Positions 5,219 to 11,607 of a DNA stretch of 11,647 nt are shown here, in pieces; position 1 is the first letter of the stretch, and the number at the start of each line of letters is the position of its first letter. The notes under the pieces were generated by a model. The model was not told where the DNA came from and searched no databases. It saw nothing but the letters and a program-made list of their open reading frames with translations. A program made the position numbers and the translations under genes. Source of the DNA: Rhodospirillaceae bacterium (lineage in GTDB: Bacteria; Pseudomonadota; Alphaproteobacteria; UBA828); contig JAPPKP010000081.1 of NCBI GenBank assembly GCA_028819955.1, forward strand, positions 25,759-37,405. Reading direction: 5' to 3'.

Positions 5219-5520
5219 GCGCTTGGCACCTTCGCCGCGACCGGCGCCGCTGGGAAGCGACACGGCAAGCCGTGTTTCGCCGCGACGGGTGGCGTTGTGT
5301 GTGCTGCGGCCGGGCCGGGCGGCTCGAATGCGATCACGTCGTGCCGCTCACTGACGATCCGACTCAAGACGCCTACGACCCCGCCAACTGCCAGACCCTC
5401 GCGAGGGCCTGTCACCTGGCGAAGACACGGCGCGAAAGCGCCTCAAGACGCCGGCGCCCGGTGGCGCCGGCCGTGGCGGCATGGGGCCGCCTTGTGGCCG
5501 AAGCAATGGAGGCGACATGA
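5215..5520 (+). CDS. HNH endonuclease
   Basis: This 101-residue HNH nuclease belongs to the small type found beside terminases in many HK97-like phages, where it assists cos cleavage and packaging. Visible motif parts are C28-x-x-C31 (RCVCCGRAG), the catalytic E-C-D40-H41-V-V-P-L strand, N58 and the closing helix C66-H67-L-A-K. The cysteine usually paired with C66 three residues earlier is replaced by alanine, so one zinc ligand may be missing or supplied by C59. It overlaps the terminase stop and the capsid start by ATGA on both sides, indicating translational coupling. Own zinc-dependent cutting at the cos site of the element is the likely job. Confidence 0.88.
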   Translation: MSAWHLRRDRRRWEATRQAVFRRDGWRCVCCGRAGRLECDHVVPLTDDPTQDAYDPANCQTLARACHLAKTRRESASRRRRPVAPAVAAWGRLVAEAMEAT

Positions 5521-6731
5521 CGCGCAAGCAGAAGCTCCAGATAGAGCAGAGTGAAAAGCGGGAGCGGCTGAACGCGCTACTCGCCAAGGATGAGCTGACC
5601 GACGATGAGCGCGGCGAGATGGACGCGCTCACGAAGCGCATGCAAGAAATCGAGCCGGAGCTCCGCGCCGCGATCGTGGCCGAGGGCGACACTGAGAACC
5701 GCATCCGGGCCGAATTCGGCGAGGATCGCGAGGGTGCCGAGCTCCGCGCCCTGATTGCCGGCGCCGACCTGGGAACGATCTTCGAGTCGGTAATCGAGCA
5801 CCGCGCGACGGACGGCCGCGAGGCCGAGCTGCAGGGGCACTACAAGATCGGGGCGAACCAGGTTCCGCTCGCGATGCTGCGCCGCGCCGATCCGGTCGAG
5901 ACTCGCGCCGTGACGCCGGCACCGGCCAACGTGGGGCAGAATCAGGCGGCGATCATTCCGGGCGTGTTCCCGCAAGCGTGTGCATCGTTCCTGTCGGTCG
6001 ACATGCCGACGGTGCCGACCGGGGAGGCCGTCTATCCGGTGCTCACCACGAATGCGAGCGTCACGAGCGCCAACGAAAATGCGGCCGTTGTCGAAACGAC
6101 CGGCTCGTTCGCGGCGGACGTGCTGAGCCCGCGCCGGCTTCAGGCATCGTTTTTCTACTCGCGGGAGGACCGGGCGCGCTTCGCGGGCATGGACGAGTCG
6201 CTCCGCATGAACCTGGGCGACGCGCTCGCTGACGCGCTCGACAAGGAAGTGCTGGCCGGCACGAACGGGCTGTTCGAGGGAACCAACCTCGCGAACCACA
6301 ACGTCACGACCGAGACGACATACGCGCTATATCGCTCGCAGCTCGCCTACGGCCGCGTCGACGGCACCTATGCGGCGATGGTCGGCGACCTGCGCATCGT
6401 CATGGGCAGCGCGACCTATGCGCATGCGTCCGGAGAGTTCCGCAGCACGAACGCGGGCGATCGCGCCGCGCTCGAGGACCTGATGGAAGTCACGGGCGGC
6501 GTAAAGGTGAGCGCGCACGTGCCGGCCGTTTCGGGGAACAAGCAAAACGCGGTGATCCGGCTCGGCATGCGCCGCGACATGGTGGCGCCGATCTGGGAGG
6601 GCGTGACGCTGATCCCCGACGAGGTGACGAAGGCCGCGAACGGGCAAATCGTGTTGACCGCCGTCATGCTTCACGCCGTCAAAATCCTGCGGGCTGCGGG
6701 CTTCTACAAGCAACAGACGCAGCACGCCTAG
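5517..6731 (+). CDS. HK97-type major capsid protein
   Basis: This 404-residue protein forms the icosahedral shell. Residues about 1-60 are a charged helical, coiled-coil region (KQKLQIEQSEKRERLNALLA and on), typical of the delta/scaffold domain removed during maturation. The HK97 fold follows from about 130 to the end, with a P-loop and A-domain pattern such as SFFYSREDRARFAGMDESLR, LADALDKEVLAGTNG and a closing hydrophobic strand before FYKQQTQ. I chose ATG 5517, preceded by GGAGG, over a GTG/ATG at 5481 inside the HNH gene. The fused scaffold region and adjoining protease gene fit the HK97 maturation route. A complete capsid gene is the key difference between this element and classical PICIs, which remodel helper capsids. 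Confidence 0.92.
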   Translation: MTRKQKLQIEQSEKRERLNALLAKDELTDDERGEMDALTKRMQEIEPELRAAIVAEGDTENRIRAEFGEDREGAELRALIAGADLGTIFESVIEHRATDGREAELQGHYKIGANQVPLAMLRRADPVETRAVTPAPANVGQNQAAIIPGVFPQACASFLSVDMPTVPTGEAVYPVLTTNASVTSANENAAVVETTGSFAADVLSPRRLQASFFYSREDRARFAGMDESLRMNLGDALADALDKEVLAGTNGLFEGTNLANHNVTTETTYALYRSQLAYGRVDGTYAAMVGDLRIVMGSATYAHASGEFRSTNAGDRAALEDLMEVTGGVKVSAHVPAVSGNKQNAVIRLGMRRDMVAPIWEGVTLIPDEVTKAANGQIVLTAVMLHAVKILRAAGFYKQQTQHA

Positions 6732-6741
6732 AGGGCGCGTC

Positions 6742-7236
6742 ATGTCCGCGATCGAGCGCCGCTACGTCGAGCTCCGGGCCGCTGCCGAAGGGCGGCGCCT
6801 GGAGGGCGTGGCGGTGCGCTACGGCGACACGGCGCGCCTGCCCTGGGGCCGCGAGCGCGTCGCGGTGGGCGCGTTCCGGCCTCTCGGCGACGTGCTCTTG
6901 AACGCCAGTCACGACCGGGCCGCGCCCCTTGCCCGCACGGGCGGGGCCGGCCTCGTGTTGCTCGACACTGCCGATCAACTCGCGTTCCGCGCGGACCTGC
7001 CGGTGACGCGGGCTGCCGATGACGTGCTTGAGCTGGTGCGGGCCGGTGTCATGCGGGGCGCCAGTGTCGAAATGCGGGTGAGCGCGGAGCGGATCGAACG
7101 CGGCGTGCGCGTGATCGAGCGCGCCGTGCTGAGCGCCATTGGCATCGTCGATTCTCCGGCTTATCCCGCGTCCGAGGTCGAGGCGCGGCGCGCGGCCTGG
7201 CCGGTGCCGGCCAAGCGCAGGCGGGTCTGGCTATGA
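6742..7236 (+). CDS. HK97-family prohead protease
   Basis: This 164-residue serine protease matures the procapsid by removing the N-terminal scaffold region of the capsid protein. The catalytic His lies in LNASHDR (H57) and the Ser in VMRGASVEMRV (S108, in the G-x-S position), followed by the family-typical strand IGIVDSPAYPAS (133-144). The N-terminus (LEGVAVRYGDTARLPWGRER) also fits the U35/S78-type fold. Length is normal for the family. It lies 10 bases after the capsid gene, the reverse of the common protease-then-capsid order, and overlaps the following gene by ATGA. Confidence 0.9.
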   Translation: MSAIERRYVELRAAAEGRRLEGVAVRYGDTARLPWGRERVAVGAFRPLGDVLLNASHDRAAPLARTGGAGLVLLDTADQLAFRADLPVTRAADDVLELVRAGVMRGASVEMRVSAERIERGVRVIERAVLSAIGIVDSPAYPASEVEARRAAWPVPAKRRRVWL

Positions 7237-7640
7237 CGCTGAAGCCGGAAACCTTCGACACGTTCGTTCTCACGCTCGGCACGACCGCCACAGATTTGAC
7301 GGCGAACACGACGTTGCTCCCCGTGGCTCCGGACATACCGGCGGCTGCCGCCGGCATCTACGACGACCTGGAATTCGGCGTTCGGGAGGCGTTCATTCAA
7401 TGCATCGAGGGCGGCGCACGCTGGCGTGAGAGTGACGCGGCGCCTGCAGCGGGAGCCGACGGGCATGTTTTGAACGAGGGCGACGGCGTTGTGGTGACGC
7501 TCGTGGCGCGCGCCGTGGCCGGGCGCGGCTTCTGGGTCTGGCCGGCGGACGCCGACGAGACTACGAAGCTCGCCATCAGTCCGGCGGCGGGCGCGCCTGT
7601 CCGCGAAACCCGCTACGACGTTCCGACCGAGGCCGCGTAA
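7233..7640 (+). CDS. Hypothetical virion protein, possible capsid decoration
   Basis: The product has 135 residues, is probably beta-rich and lacks cysteine clusters or membrane segments. I do not recognise a named family. The pattern RWRESDAAPAAGADGHVLNE, followed by GDGVVVTLV and GFWVWPA, looks like the small beta-sandwich domains of phage structural proteins that carry an R-x-R-x-D-x-x-P-T-A-x-x-G-like loop. Its place between protease and connector, with ATGA coupling to the protease, fits a head decoration or cement protein. A neck component is the alternative. Confidence 0.5.
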   Translation: MTLKPETFDTFVLTLGTTATDLTANTTLLPVAPDIPAAAAGIYDDLEFGVREAFIQCIEGGARWRESDAAPAAGADGHVLNEGDGVVVTLVARAVAGRGFWVWPADADETTKLAISPAAGAPVRETRYDVPTEAA

Positions 7641-8005
7641 TGCCTGTCTCCCGCTTCGTTCGCGGTAGCAGCTCGCGTGCCGACGACTCCGGCGGCTCCG
7701 GCGGCTCGACCACGGGCAACGTCGCGCCGACACTTGCCGAGACCAAGGACGCGCTGCGCATTGACGATGACGCGCTCGACGGCGTGCTGACCAGGCAGAT
7801 CGCCGCGGGCGTCGAGCGGGCAAACCGGCAAGCGCCGTCGGCGCCGGGCGATACTTGGCGGGAAGCGGTCCTGCGGTACGTCGCGCATCTCTACGAAATG
7901 GCGCCGGGCGAAGAGTCGTCGCCGACGGGAGTGTGGCGCCGTAGCGGTGCCGAGGGCCTGTTGGCACCCTGGACGATCCGGCGCGCCGGGGTGATCGCAG
8001 AATGA
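7640..8005 (+). CDS. Head-tail connector protein, gp6-like
   Basis: This 121-residue protein resembles HK97 gp6-type connectors (Phage_connect_1), which form a ring under the portal and provide the docking face for the tail. Typical features are the start LAETKDALRIDDDALDGVLT, the helix IAAGVERANRQAP, the WREAVLRYVAHLYE helix and the closing GLLAPWTIRRAGVI. An unusual Ser/Gly-rich linker (about residues 9-27) precedes the domain. The ATG overlaps the previous stop (TAATG) and the gene ends in an ATGA overlap with portal. A connector without tail genes implies that a foreign tail is accepted. Confidence 0.82.
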   Translation: MPVSRFVRGSSSRADDSGGSGGSTTGNVAPTLAETKDALRIDDDALDGVLTRQIAAGVERANRQAPSAPGDTWREAVLRYVAHLYEMAPGEESSPTGVWRRSGAEGLLAPWTIRRAGVIAE

Positions 8006-9057
8006 GGTGGCCCTGGCAGTGGGGCCGCGAGGCTCGGCAATCGTCCTACACCGATCAGCTCGTGAATGCGCTCGTGGCGCACGCGCAAGGCACGTCAACG
8101 ACGGACGCGCACGCCACGGCCGCGCTGGAGTCCTGCGCTGCGCTCTACGCCGCAGCCTTCACCCGGGCGCGGCTCGAGCCGATGGTTGCCGCCGCGACCC
8201 CGGCTTTCCTCGCACTCGTGGCGCGCACCTTGATCCGCCGCGGCGAACTCGTGGCCGATATCCAGACCGACGGCGGCATGGTCGCTTTCGTTCCGGCCGG
8301 CACTCACGAGGTCCGGGGCCTGGCCGATGAGGCCACCTGGACCTACCGCGTGCACCGCTACGGGCCGTCGCGGGCCGAGTCGGCAGCGTTCCGCCAAGGT
8401 GCCGGGGTGCTGCATTTCCGCTACGCCGTGGACCCCGCCCGGCCGTGGCAAGGCGTTTCTCCGCTGGCCTGGGCCAGCGCGACGGCGAGCCTGGCCGGGC
8501 GCCTCGAGGCCGGGCTTAGCCAAGAGGCGGGCGCGCCGGCAGCGCAGTTGCTCCCTGTGCCGCAGGACGGCGGCGACGGCGGCGACAACGATCCGCTTGC
8601 CCAGCTCAAGACGGACATCGCGAAGGCAAAGGGCCGCGCCGTGCTGGTCGAGACCACGGCGGCCGGATGGGGCACGGGGCAAGGCGGGGCGCCGCGCCGC
8701 GATTGGGTGCCGTCGCGCATCGGCTTCAACCCGCCGGACGTGTCGCGGACTATCCGGGACGATGTGTTTCAGCACGTGGCGGCGGCCTGCAATGTGCCGG
8801 GCGTCTTGCTCGACCCGCGAAGCGAAGGAACCAGTCAACGCGAAGGCTTGCGCCGATTCGCGCACCTGGGCCTGGAGCCGCTTGGCGAGCTGATCGCAGC
8901 CGAGCTCGCGGCCAAGCTCGACATGCCGGCGCTGCGCTTCGACTTCAGCATGCTCATGGCTTCAGACTTGGCCGGGAAAGCGCGGGCCGTCGGCATTCTC
9001 GCCAAGGCCGGAGTCGAGCTGCCCGAAGCACTGCGGCTCGCGGGCCTCGCGGCGTGA
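8002..9057 (+). CDS. Portal protein (HK97-like)
   Basis: This 351-residue protein would form the dodecameric channel through which TerL pumps DNA. Supporting segments are the N-terminal repeated-helix region (DAHATAALESCAALYAAAFT), VLHFRYAVDPARPWQGVSPL (close to the conserved portal pattern H-x-R-x-x-x-x-P-x-x-G-x-S-P-L), the turn QREGLRRFAHLGLEPL and the preceding VFQHVAAACNVPGVLLDPRS. It is somewhat shorter than typical HK97 portals of about 400 residues, mostly through a short N-terminus. It lies last among the recognisable head genes, whereas portal usually follows terminase directly. The start overlaps the connector stop by ATGA and the end overlaps the next gene by GTGA. Confidence 0.88.
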   Translation: MRWPWQWGREARQSSYTDQLVNALVAHAQGTSTTDAHATAALESCAALYAAAFTRARLEPMVAAATPAFLALVARTLIRRGELVADIQTDGGMVAFVPAGTHEVRGLADEATWTYRVHRYGPSRAESAAFRQGAGVLHFRYAVDPARPWQGVSPLAWASATASLAGRLEAGLSQEAGAPAAQLLPVPQDGGDGGDNDPLAQLKTDIAKAKGRAVLVETTAAGWGTGQGGAPRRDWVPSRIGFNPPDVSRTIRDDVFQHVAAACNVPGVLLDPRSEGTSQREGLRRFAHLGLEPLGELIAAELAAKLDMPALRFDFSMLMASDLAGKARAVGILAKAGVELPEALRLAGLAA

Positions 9058-9344
9058 GCTTCGACAAGGCCGCCTACATGAGAGAGTGGCGCTTGAAGCG
9101 CGCGGGCGAGGGGCGCTGTCCGAACTGCGGCCTCGCGATGGCGCCGGCAACCACCTCCACCAAGTGCCGCGAGTGCCGCGCCGTCGACAAGGCCAAGGAG
9201 AAGCGGAGCCGCCGCTACCGGCACCTGGGCCGAGCGGTGGAGCCGCTGTTGCGCGACGCGATGGCGCGCGGCGAGTTCACCCGAATATCGCCATCGCAGG
9301 CGCTGAAGCTCGTCCAGATTCTCGACATGCCGAGGGCGACATGA
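9054..9344 (+). CDS. Small zinc-ribbon protein
   Basis: This 96-residue protein starts at a GTG overlapping the portal stop (GTGA), so it is probably translated by coupling. A longer frame upstream lies inside portal and is discarded. It has a clear zinc ribbon, C22-x-x-C25 and C38-x-x-C41, then a very basic Lys/Arg helix (DKAKEKRSRRYRHLGR) and a C-terminal helix. The layout suits nucleic-acid binding. Possible roles are a late regulator, a small packaging factor or a co-factor of the HNH nuclease. None can be assigned from sequence alone. Confidence 0.65.
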   Translation: MSFDKAAYMREWRLKRAGEGRCPNCGLAMAPATTSTKCRECRAVDKAKEKRSRRYRHLGRAVEPLLRDAMARGEFTRISPSQALKLVQILDMPRAT

Positions 9345-9574
9345 CCGACGAAACACCGAAGACGGTCACGATCGAAATGGACGAGCCCACCATGCAACGC
9401 CTGGCGGAGCTGATGCCAGCCGTCGCGGCATGGGCGAAGGCTGAGGGCGCGCCGGCGACGGCGCCCGGCGACGTAATCGCGCTCTGCATCACCTTTACGC
9501 ATGCAACGATCTTCACGACCGCGCACAACATGATTGCCGAAGCGGCGGGCCGGCCTCCTACCAAGATGCAGTGA
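9341..9574 (+). CDS. Hypothetical protein, 77 aa
   Basis: This is the last gene of the head operon, with its ATG overlapping the preceding stop (ATGA). The 77-residue product is acidic at the N-terminus (MTDETPKTVTIEMDEPTMQR) and helical with a hydrophobic C-terminal half (VIALCITFTHATIFTTAH). That half is not clearly a membrane segment. I recognise no family. Its position after portal makes it a candidate for a neck, tail-adaptor or helper-interaction role, which is speculation. A longer in-frame start at 9086 is rejected because it overlaps the zinc-ribbon gene. Confidence 0.6.
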   Translation: MTDETPKTVTIEMDEPTMQRLAELMPAVAAWAKAEGAPATAPGDVIALCITFTHATIFTTAHNMIAEAAGRPPTKMQ

Positions 9575-9740
9575 ATTCCGGCGGGCTCCGACGTGAGACA
9601 TCGCCCCGCCGGGATGGGCGGGCGCTCCGCTTGAGCTCCGGGGCGCCCGCACCCGTGTTAGACTGATCTCGCCGCGAGGGCGTCTTGGTCGATGCCCCCT
9701 CGCGGTCGACATGGGCGCCCGGCCTGTCCGGGCCTCCAGA
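9575..9740. other. Structured non-coding region with several hairpins
   Basis: No gene is supported here. Three stem-loops follow one another: 9618-9629 with 9639-9650 (12 bp, one G-T pair, loop CTTGAGCTC), 9672-9680 with 9697-9705 (CCGCGAGGG/CCCTCGCGG, 9 bp) and 9717-9722 with 9728-9733 (GCCCGG/CCGGGC, loop CCTGT). CCCGCC at 9605-9610 can pair with GGCGGG at 9617-9622, competing with the first stem. TCCGGGGCGCCCGC occurs at 9637-9650 and again in the next hairpin at 9759-9772. Options are tandem terminators, a structured RNA or a packaging site. Confidence 0.55.
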
Positions 9741-9780
9741 GCGGGAGCTCCGGTCGGGTCCGGGGCGCCCGCTTTCTCTC
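9741..9780 (+). terminator. Probable terminator of the head operon
   Basis: GCGGGAGCTCCGG (9741-9753) pairs with CCGGGGCGCCCGC (9760-9772) over 13 positions, with one mismatch and one G-T pair and loop TCGGGT. TTTCTCTC follows. A strong GC stem followed by a pyrimidine tract fits an intrinsic terminator. It lies between convergent genes, a few bases beyond the stop of the leftward gene, and could also block transcription entering from the right. Confidence 0.65.
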
Positions 9781-10092
9781 CTAGCTCCAGCCGAGCAGCC
9801 GCCGCTCGCTATCGCGTGCTGGGCGCTGCTTCACGATCAAGGCAACGAGAGGTTTCTCTGGCGCGCTGTGCGGCAGGAAGTACCGGTTGGAAACCTCCCA
9901 GACTGTCCGATTGACCGGCGCGCTGCGGTCGGCGTTGCCGTCAGCCAATGGACTGAGAATCGACTCGCCAGTGGCGGGCAGTGAGCCGCCAAAGTCGGAC
10001 AGCGAAAACCGGCGCCCGTGAGGCGGCTTGTCTTCCCTCTCGCCTTCCACGTAGATCAGGATTTCGCATTCTTCTCGCACCTGTTCGGTCAT
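9781..10092 (-). CDS. Hypothetical protein, 103 aa, leftward
   Basis: This is the only leftward gene of the element, convergent with the head operon. I chose ATG 10092 because GGGAGA lies about seven bases upstream. An in-frame ATG at 10122 has no such site. The 103-residue product begins MTEQVREECEILIYVEGERE, is acidic at the start and basic at the end, and has no recognised domain, membrane segment or cysteine cluster. Opposite orientation, lone transcription and a place just inside attR are typical of accessory cargo genes in satellites, which often interfere with phages or protect the host. That is a positional argument only. Confidence 0.6.
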   Translation of the reverse strand: MTEQVREECEILIYVEGEREDKPPHGRRFSLSDFGGSLPATGESILSPLADGNADRSAPVNRTVWEVSNRYFLPHSAPEKPLVALIVKQRPARDSERRLLGWS

Positions 10093-10168
10093 GGTGATTT
10101 CTCCCGGTTGTGAGGTGAACAACGCGCCGACCTGTACGACCCTGGAGGCGACTGGGCGCTGGGGGGAT

Positions 10169-10189
10169 GTGGTGACTCAGTGGTGACTC
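10169..10189 (+). repeat. Right arm-type integrase site pair
   Basis: This block is identical over 21 bp and in the same orientation to 687-707, with two tandem GTGGTGACTC units separated by A. It lies 45 bp from the right core repeat, against 130 bp on the left, giving a short and a long arm as in other tyrosine integrase systems. In the excised circle both would flank the core. Confidence 0.75.
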
Positions 10190-10234
10190 GGTGGGCTTTG
10201 GAGTTTGAAACTGGCGTCTAAGCCTTTGATTTTG

Positions 10235-10280
10235 TTGGTACGCCCGCCTGGACTCGAACCAGGGACCCTCTGATTAAAAG
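10235..10280. repeat. Right attachment site (attR), within tRNA-Lys
   Basis: This is the right copy of the 46-bp perfect direct repeat with 511-556. It runs from one base past the CCA end of tRNA-Lys to the first base of the anticodon loop (position 32). Beyond it the tRNA 5' half is host sequence. The copy carried by the element restores a full tRNA on integration. The six bases TTGATT are also shared just outside the repeat, after which the two sides differ. Confidence 0.93.
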
Positions 10281-10311
10281 TCAGATGCTCTACCACCTGA
10301 GCTACGGGCGC
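10236..10311 (-). tRNA. tRNA-Lys (UUU)
   Basis: This is a complete 76-base cloverleaf on the minus strand with an encoded CCA end. The acceptor stem is GCGCCCG with CGGGCGT (one G-U at 1:72), followed by a D arm with GCTCAG, anticodon stem TCTGA/TCAGA around loop CTTTTAA, and T arm GGTTCGAGTCC. The anticodon is TTT at 10276-10278. Its 3' half was supplied by the integrated element and is still perfect. A single unedited copy this close to the element end explains why integration is harmless to the host. Confidence 0.96.
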
Positions 10312-10325
10312 GCCGCGCCGCCGAA

Positions 10326-10353
10326 CGATAGGGAGGCACCGCCGGAGGGTCAA
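10326..10353 (-). promoter_or_regulatory. tRNA-Lys promoter
   Basis: On the minus strand TTGACC (10348-10353) and CTATCG (10326-10331) are 16 bases apart and lie 14 bases upstream of the tRNA. The CTAT-type -10 is usual for stable-RNA promoters in alphaproteobacteria. It lies outside the element and is unaffected by the insertion. Confidence 0.6.
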
Positions 10354-10434
10354 GCGGTCGTCCTCGTGCCGCCTGTTCACGCTCTGGCCGCGGCCGTTTC
10401 GGCACCTGCGCCGGGGCTGTAGAGTGTCGGCGCC

Positions 10435-11604
10435 ATGACGGAAGCCAAGACACCGGCCCTGCTGCCGACCGGTCTGCGCGACCTGCTGCCGCCCGAGGCG
10501 GGCGCCGAGGCTGCGCTCGCCGAAAGCTTGCTCGCCTGCTTCGCGGCGCAAGGCTACGAGCGGGTCAAGCCGCCGCTGGTCGAATTCGAGGAGAGCATGT
10601 TGAGTGGCGCCGGCGCCGGGCTCGCGGACCAGACCTTCCGCCTGATGGACCCGGCCTCGCACCGCATGATGGCCGTGCGCAGCGACCTCACGCCGCAGAT
10701 CGCGCGGATCGCGGCCTCGCGGCTCTCGCGCAGCCCTCGGCCGCTGCGCCTGAGCTACGCCGGCGAGATCCTCCGCGTGCGCGGCGGCGAGCTGCGGCCG
10801 GAGCGACAGTTCCGCCAGGTGGGCTTCGAGCTCATCGGCATCGGCGCCGGCGCCGCCTGCGATGCCGAGGTCATCCTGCTGGCGGCCGACGCGCTGCGCG
10901 GGCTCGGGCTCGAAGGCGGCCTCTCGGTCGATCTCAACGCGCCGACCCTGGTAGCATCGCTCATCGCCGAAGCCGGCCTCGATGCCGAGCCTGCCGGTCG
11001 TCTCCGCGATGCCCTCGACCGCAAGGACGCGGCGGCGGTCGAGGGGGCCGGTGGCGCTGTGGCGGCGCAGCTGGTCCGGCTGCTCCGGGCCACCGGCGCG
11101 GCCGAGACGGCGCTCGACTCGTTGGCGCAGCTCTCGCTGCCCGGCGGCGCGGCGGCGGCGCTCGCTCACCTGCTGGAGGTGGCGACGCTGCTGCGCGAGG
11201 CGGCGCCCGAGCTCGCGCTCACCGTCGACCCCATCGAGTGGCGCGGCTTCGAATACCACAGCGGCACGAGCTTCAGCCTGTTCGCAGGCGGCGTGCGCAC
11301 CGAGCTCGGCCGGGGCGGCCGCTATTCGGTCGGCGGCGCCGGTTCGGAGGCGGAGGAGGCCGCCGGCTGCACGATCTACGTCGACACGGTGCTCCGCGCC
11401 GCGCCTGCGCCGCCTGCACCGCGCTGCGTCTACCTGCCGCACGGCACGCCGCGAGCCGACGGCGCCGGCCTCCGAGACGCAGGCTGGACCACGATCGCGG
11501 GCCTCGCGCCCGAGGGAGACCCCGCAGCCGAGGCCGCGCGGCTCGGCTGCAGCCACCTGTGGCAGGGCGGTGCCGCCCGCGCGCTCGCGGAGCGAGAGGA
11601 CTAG
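10435..11604 (+). CDS. hisZ: ATP phosphoribosyltransferase regulatory subunit HisZ
   Basis: HisZ is a catalytically inactive paralogue of histidyl-tRNA synthetase that pairs with short-form HisG to carry out and regulate the first step of histidine synthesis in the cytosol. The 389 residues start with the typical PTGLRDLLPPEA (11-22). They show the class II synthetase-like motif MAVRSDLTPQIARIAA (79-94), then YAGEILRVRGGELRPERQFR (108-127) with QVGFELIG, and end with the FEYHSGTSFSLFA motif (272-284). The C-terminal anticodon-binding domain of true HisRS is missing, which separates it from hisS. It belongs to the host chromosome, diverges from tRNA-Lys and is four bases from purA, suggesting co-transcription. 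GC content is higher than in the element. Confidence 0.93.
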   Translation: MTEAKTPALLPTGLRDLLPPEAGAEAALAESLLACFAAQGYERVKPPLVEFEESMLSGAGAGLADQTFRLMDPASHRMMAVRSDLTPQIARIAASRLSRSPRPLRLSYAGEILRVRGGELRPERQFRQVGFELIGIGAGAACDAEVILLAADALRGLGLEGGLSVDLNAPTLVASLIAEAGLDAEPAGRLRDALDRKDAAAVEGAGGAVAAQLVRLLRATGAAETALDSLAQLSLPGGAAAALAHLLEVATLLREAAPELALTVDPIEWRGFEYHSGTSFSLFAGGVRTELGRGGRYSVGGAGSEAEEAAGCTIYVDTVLRAAPAPPAPRCVYLPHGTPRADGAGLRDAGWTTIAGLAPEGDPAAEAARLGCSHLWQGGAARALAERED

Positions 11605-11607
11605 CCG

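Larger units (their letters stand above)
511..10280 (+). mobile_element. tRNA-Lys-integrated capsid-encoding satellite (cf-PICI-like)
   Basis: The element is bounded by a perfect 46-bp direct repeat of the tRNA-Lys 3' half (511-556 and 10235-10280). It contains a tyrosine integrase, an AlpA-like regulator, an initiator-like protein with an internal origin-like region, large terminase, HNH nuclease, major capsid protein, prohead protease, head-tail connector, portal and a few small genes. There is no recognisable tail, baseplate, holin, endolysin or CI-type repressor gene. It totals about 9.8 kb, with genes packed end to end and ends intact. Known capsid-forming phage-inducible chromosomal islands share this logic: int, alpA and rep on one side, a head module on the other, and tails taken from a helper. 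A gene transfer agent is unlikely because of the integrase, att sites and origin. A deleted prophage is possible but does not explain the intact ends. Confidence 0.8.

Noticed and set aside
5481..5516. Upstream start of the capsid gene
   Set aside because: ATG 5517 has a GGAGG ribosome binding site and an ATGA overlap with the HNH stop. The extension lies within the HNH gene.
8667..9053. Upstream extension of the zinc-ribbon gene
   Set aside because: It is a shadow of portal in another frame. The GTG at 9054 overlapping the portal stop fits the operon's pattern.
10093..10122. Upstream start of the leftward 103-residue gene
   Set aside because: The ATG at 10122 has no ribosome binding site, while ATG 10092 has GGGAGA at good spacing.
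511..10280. Gene transfer agent
   Set aside because: The integrase, att sites, arm sites and origin-like region are features of a self-mobilising element, and the tail genes of known alphaproteobacterial gene transfer agents are absent.
10177..11556. Long minus-strand frame (459 codons) opposite hisZ
   Set aside because: It covers the tRNA-Lys gene and the antisense of hisZ, and the product is Arg/Ala/Gly-rich without motifs.
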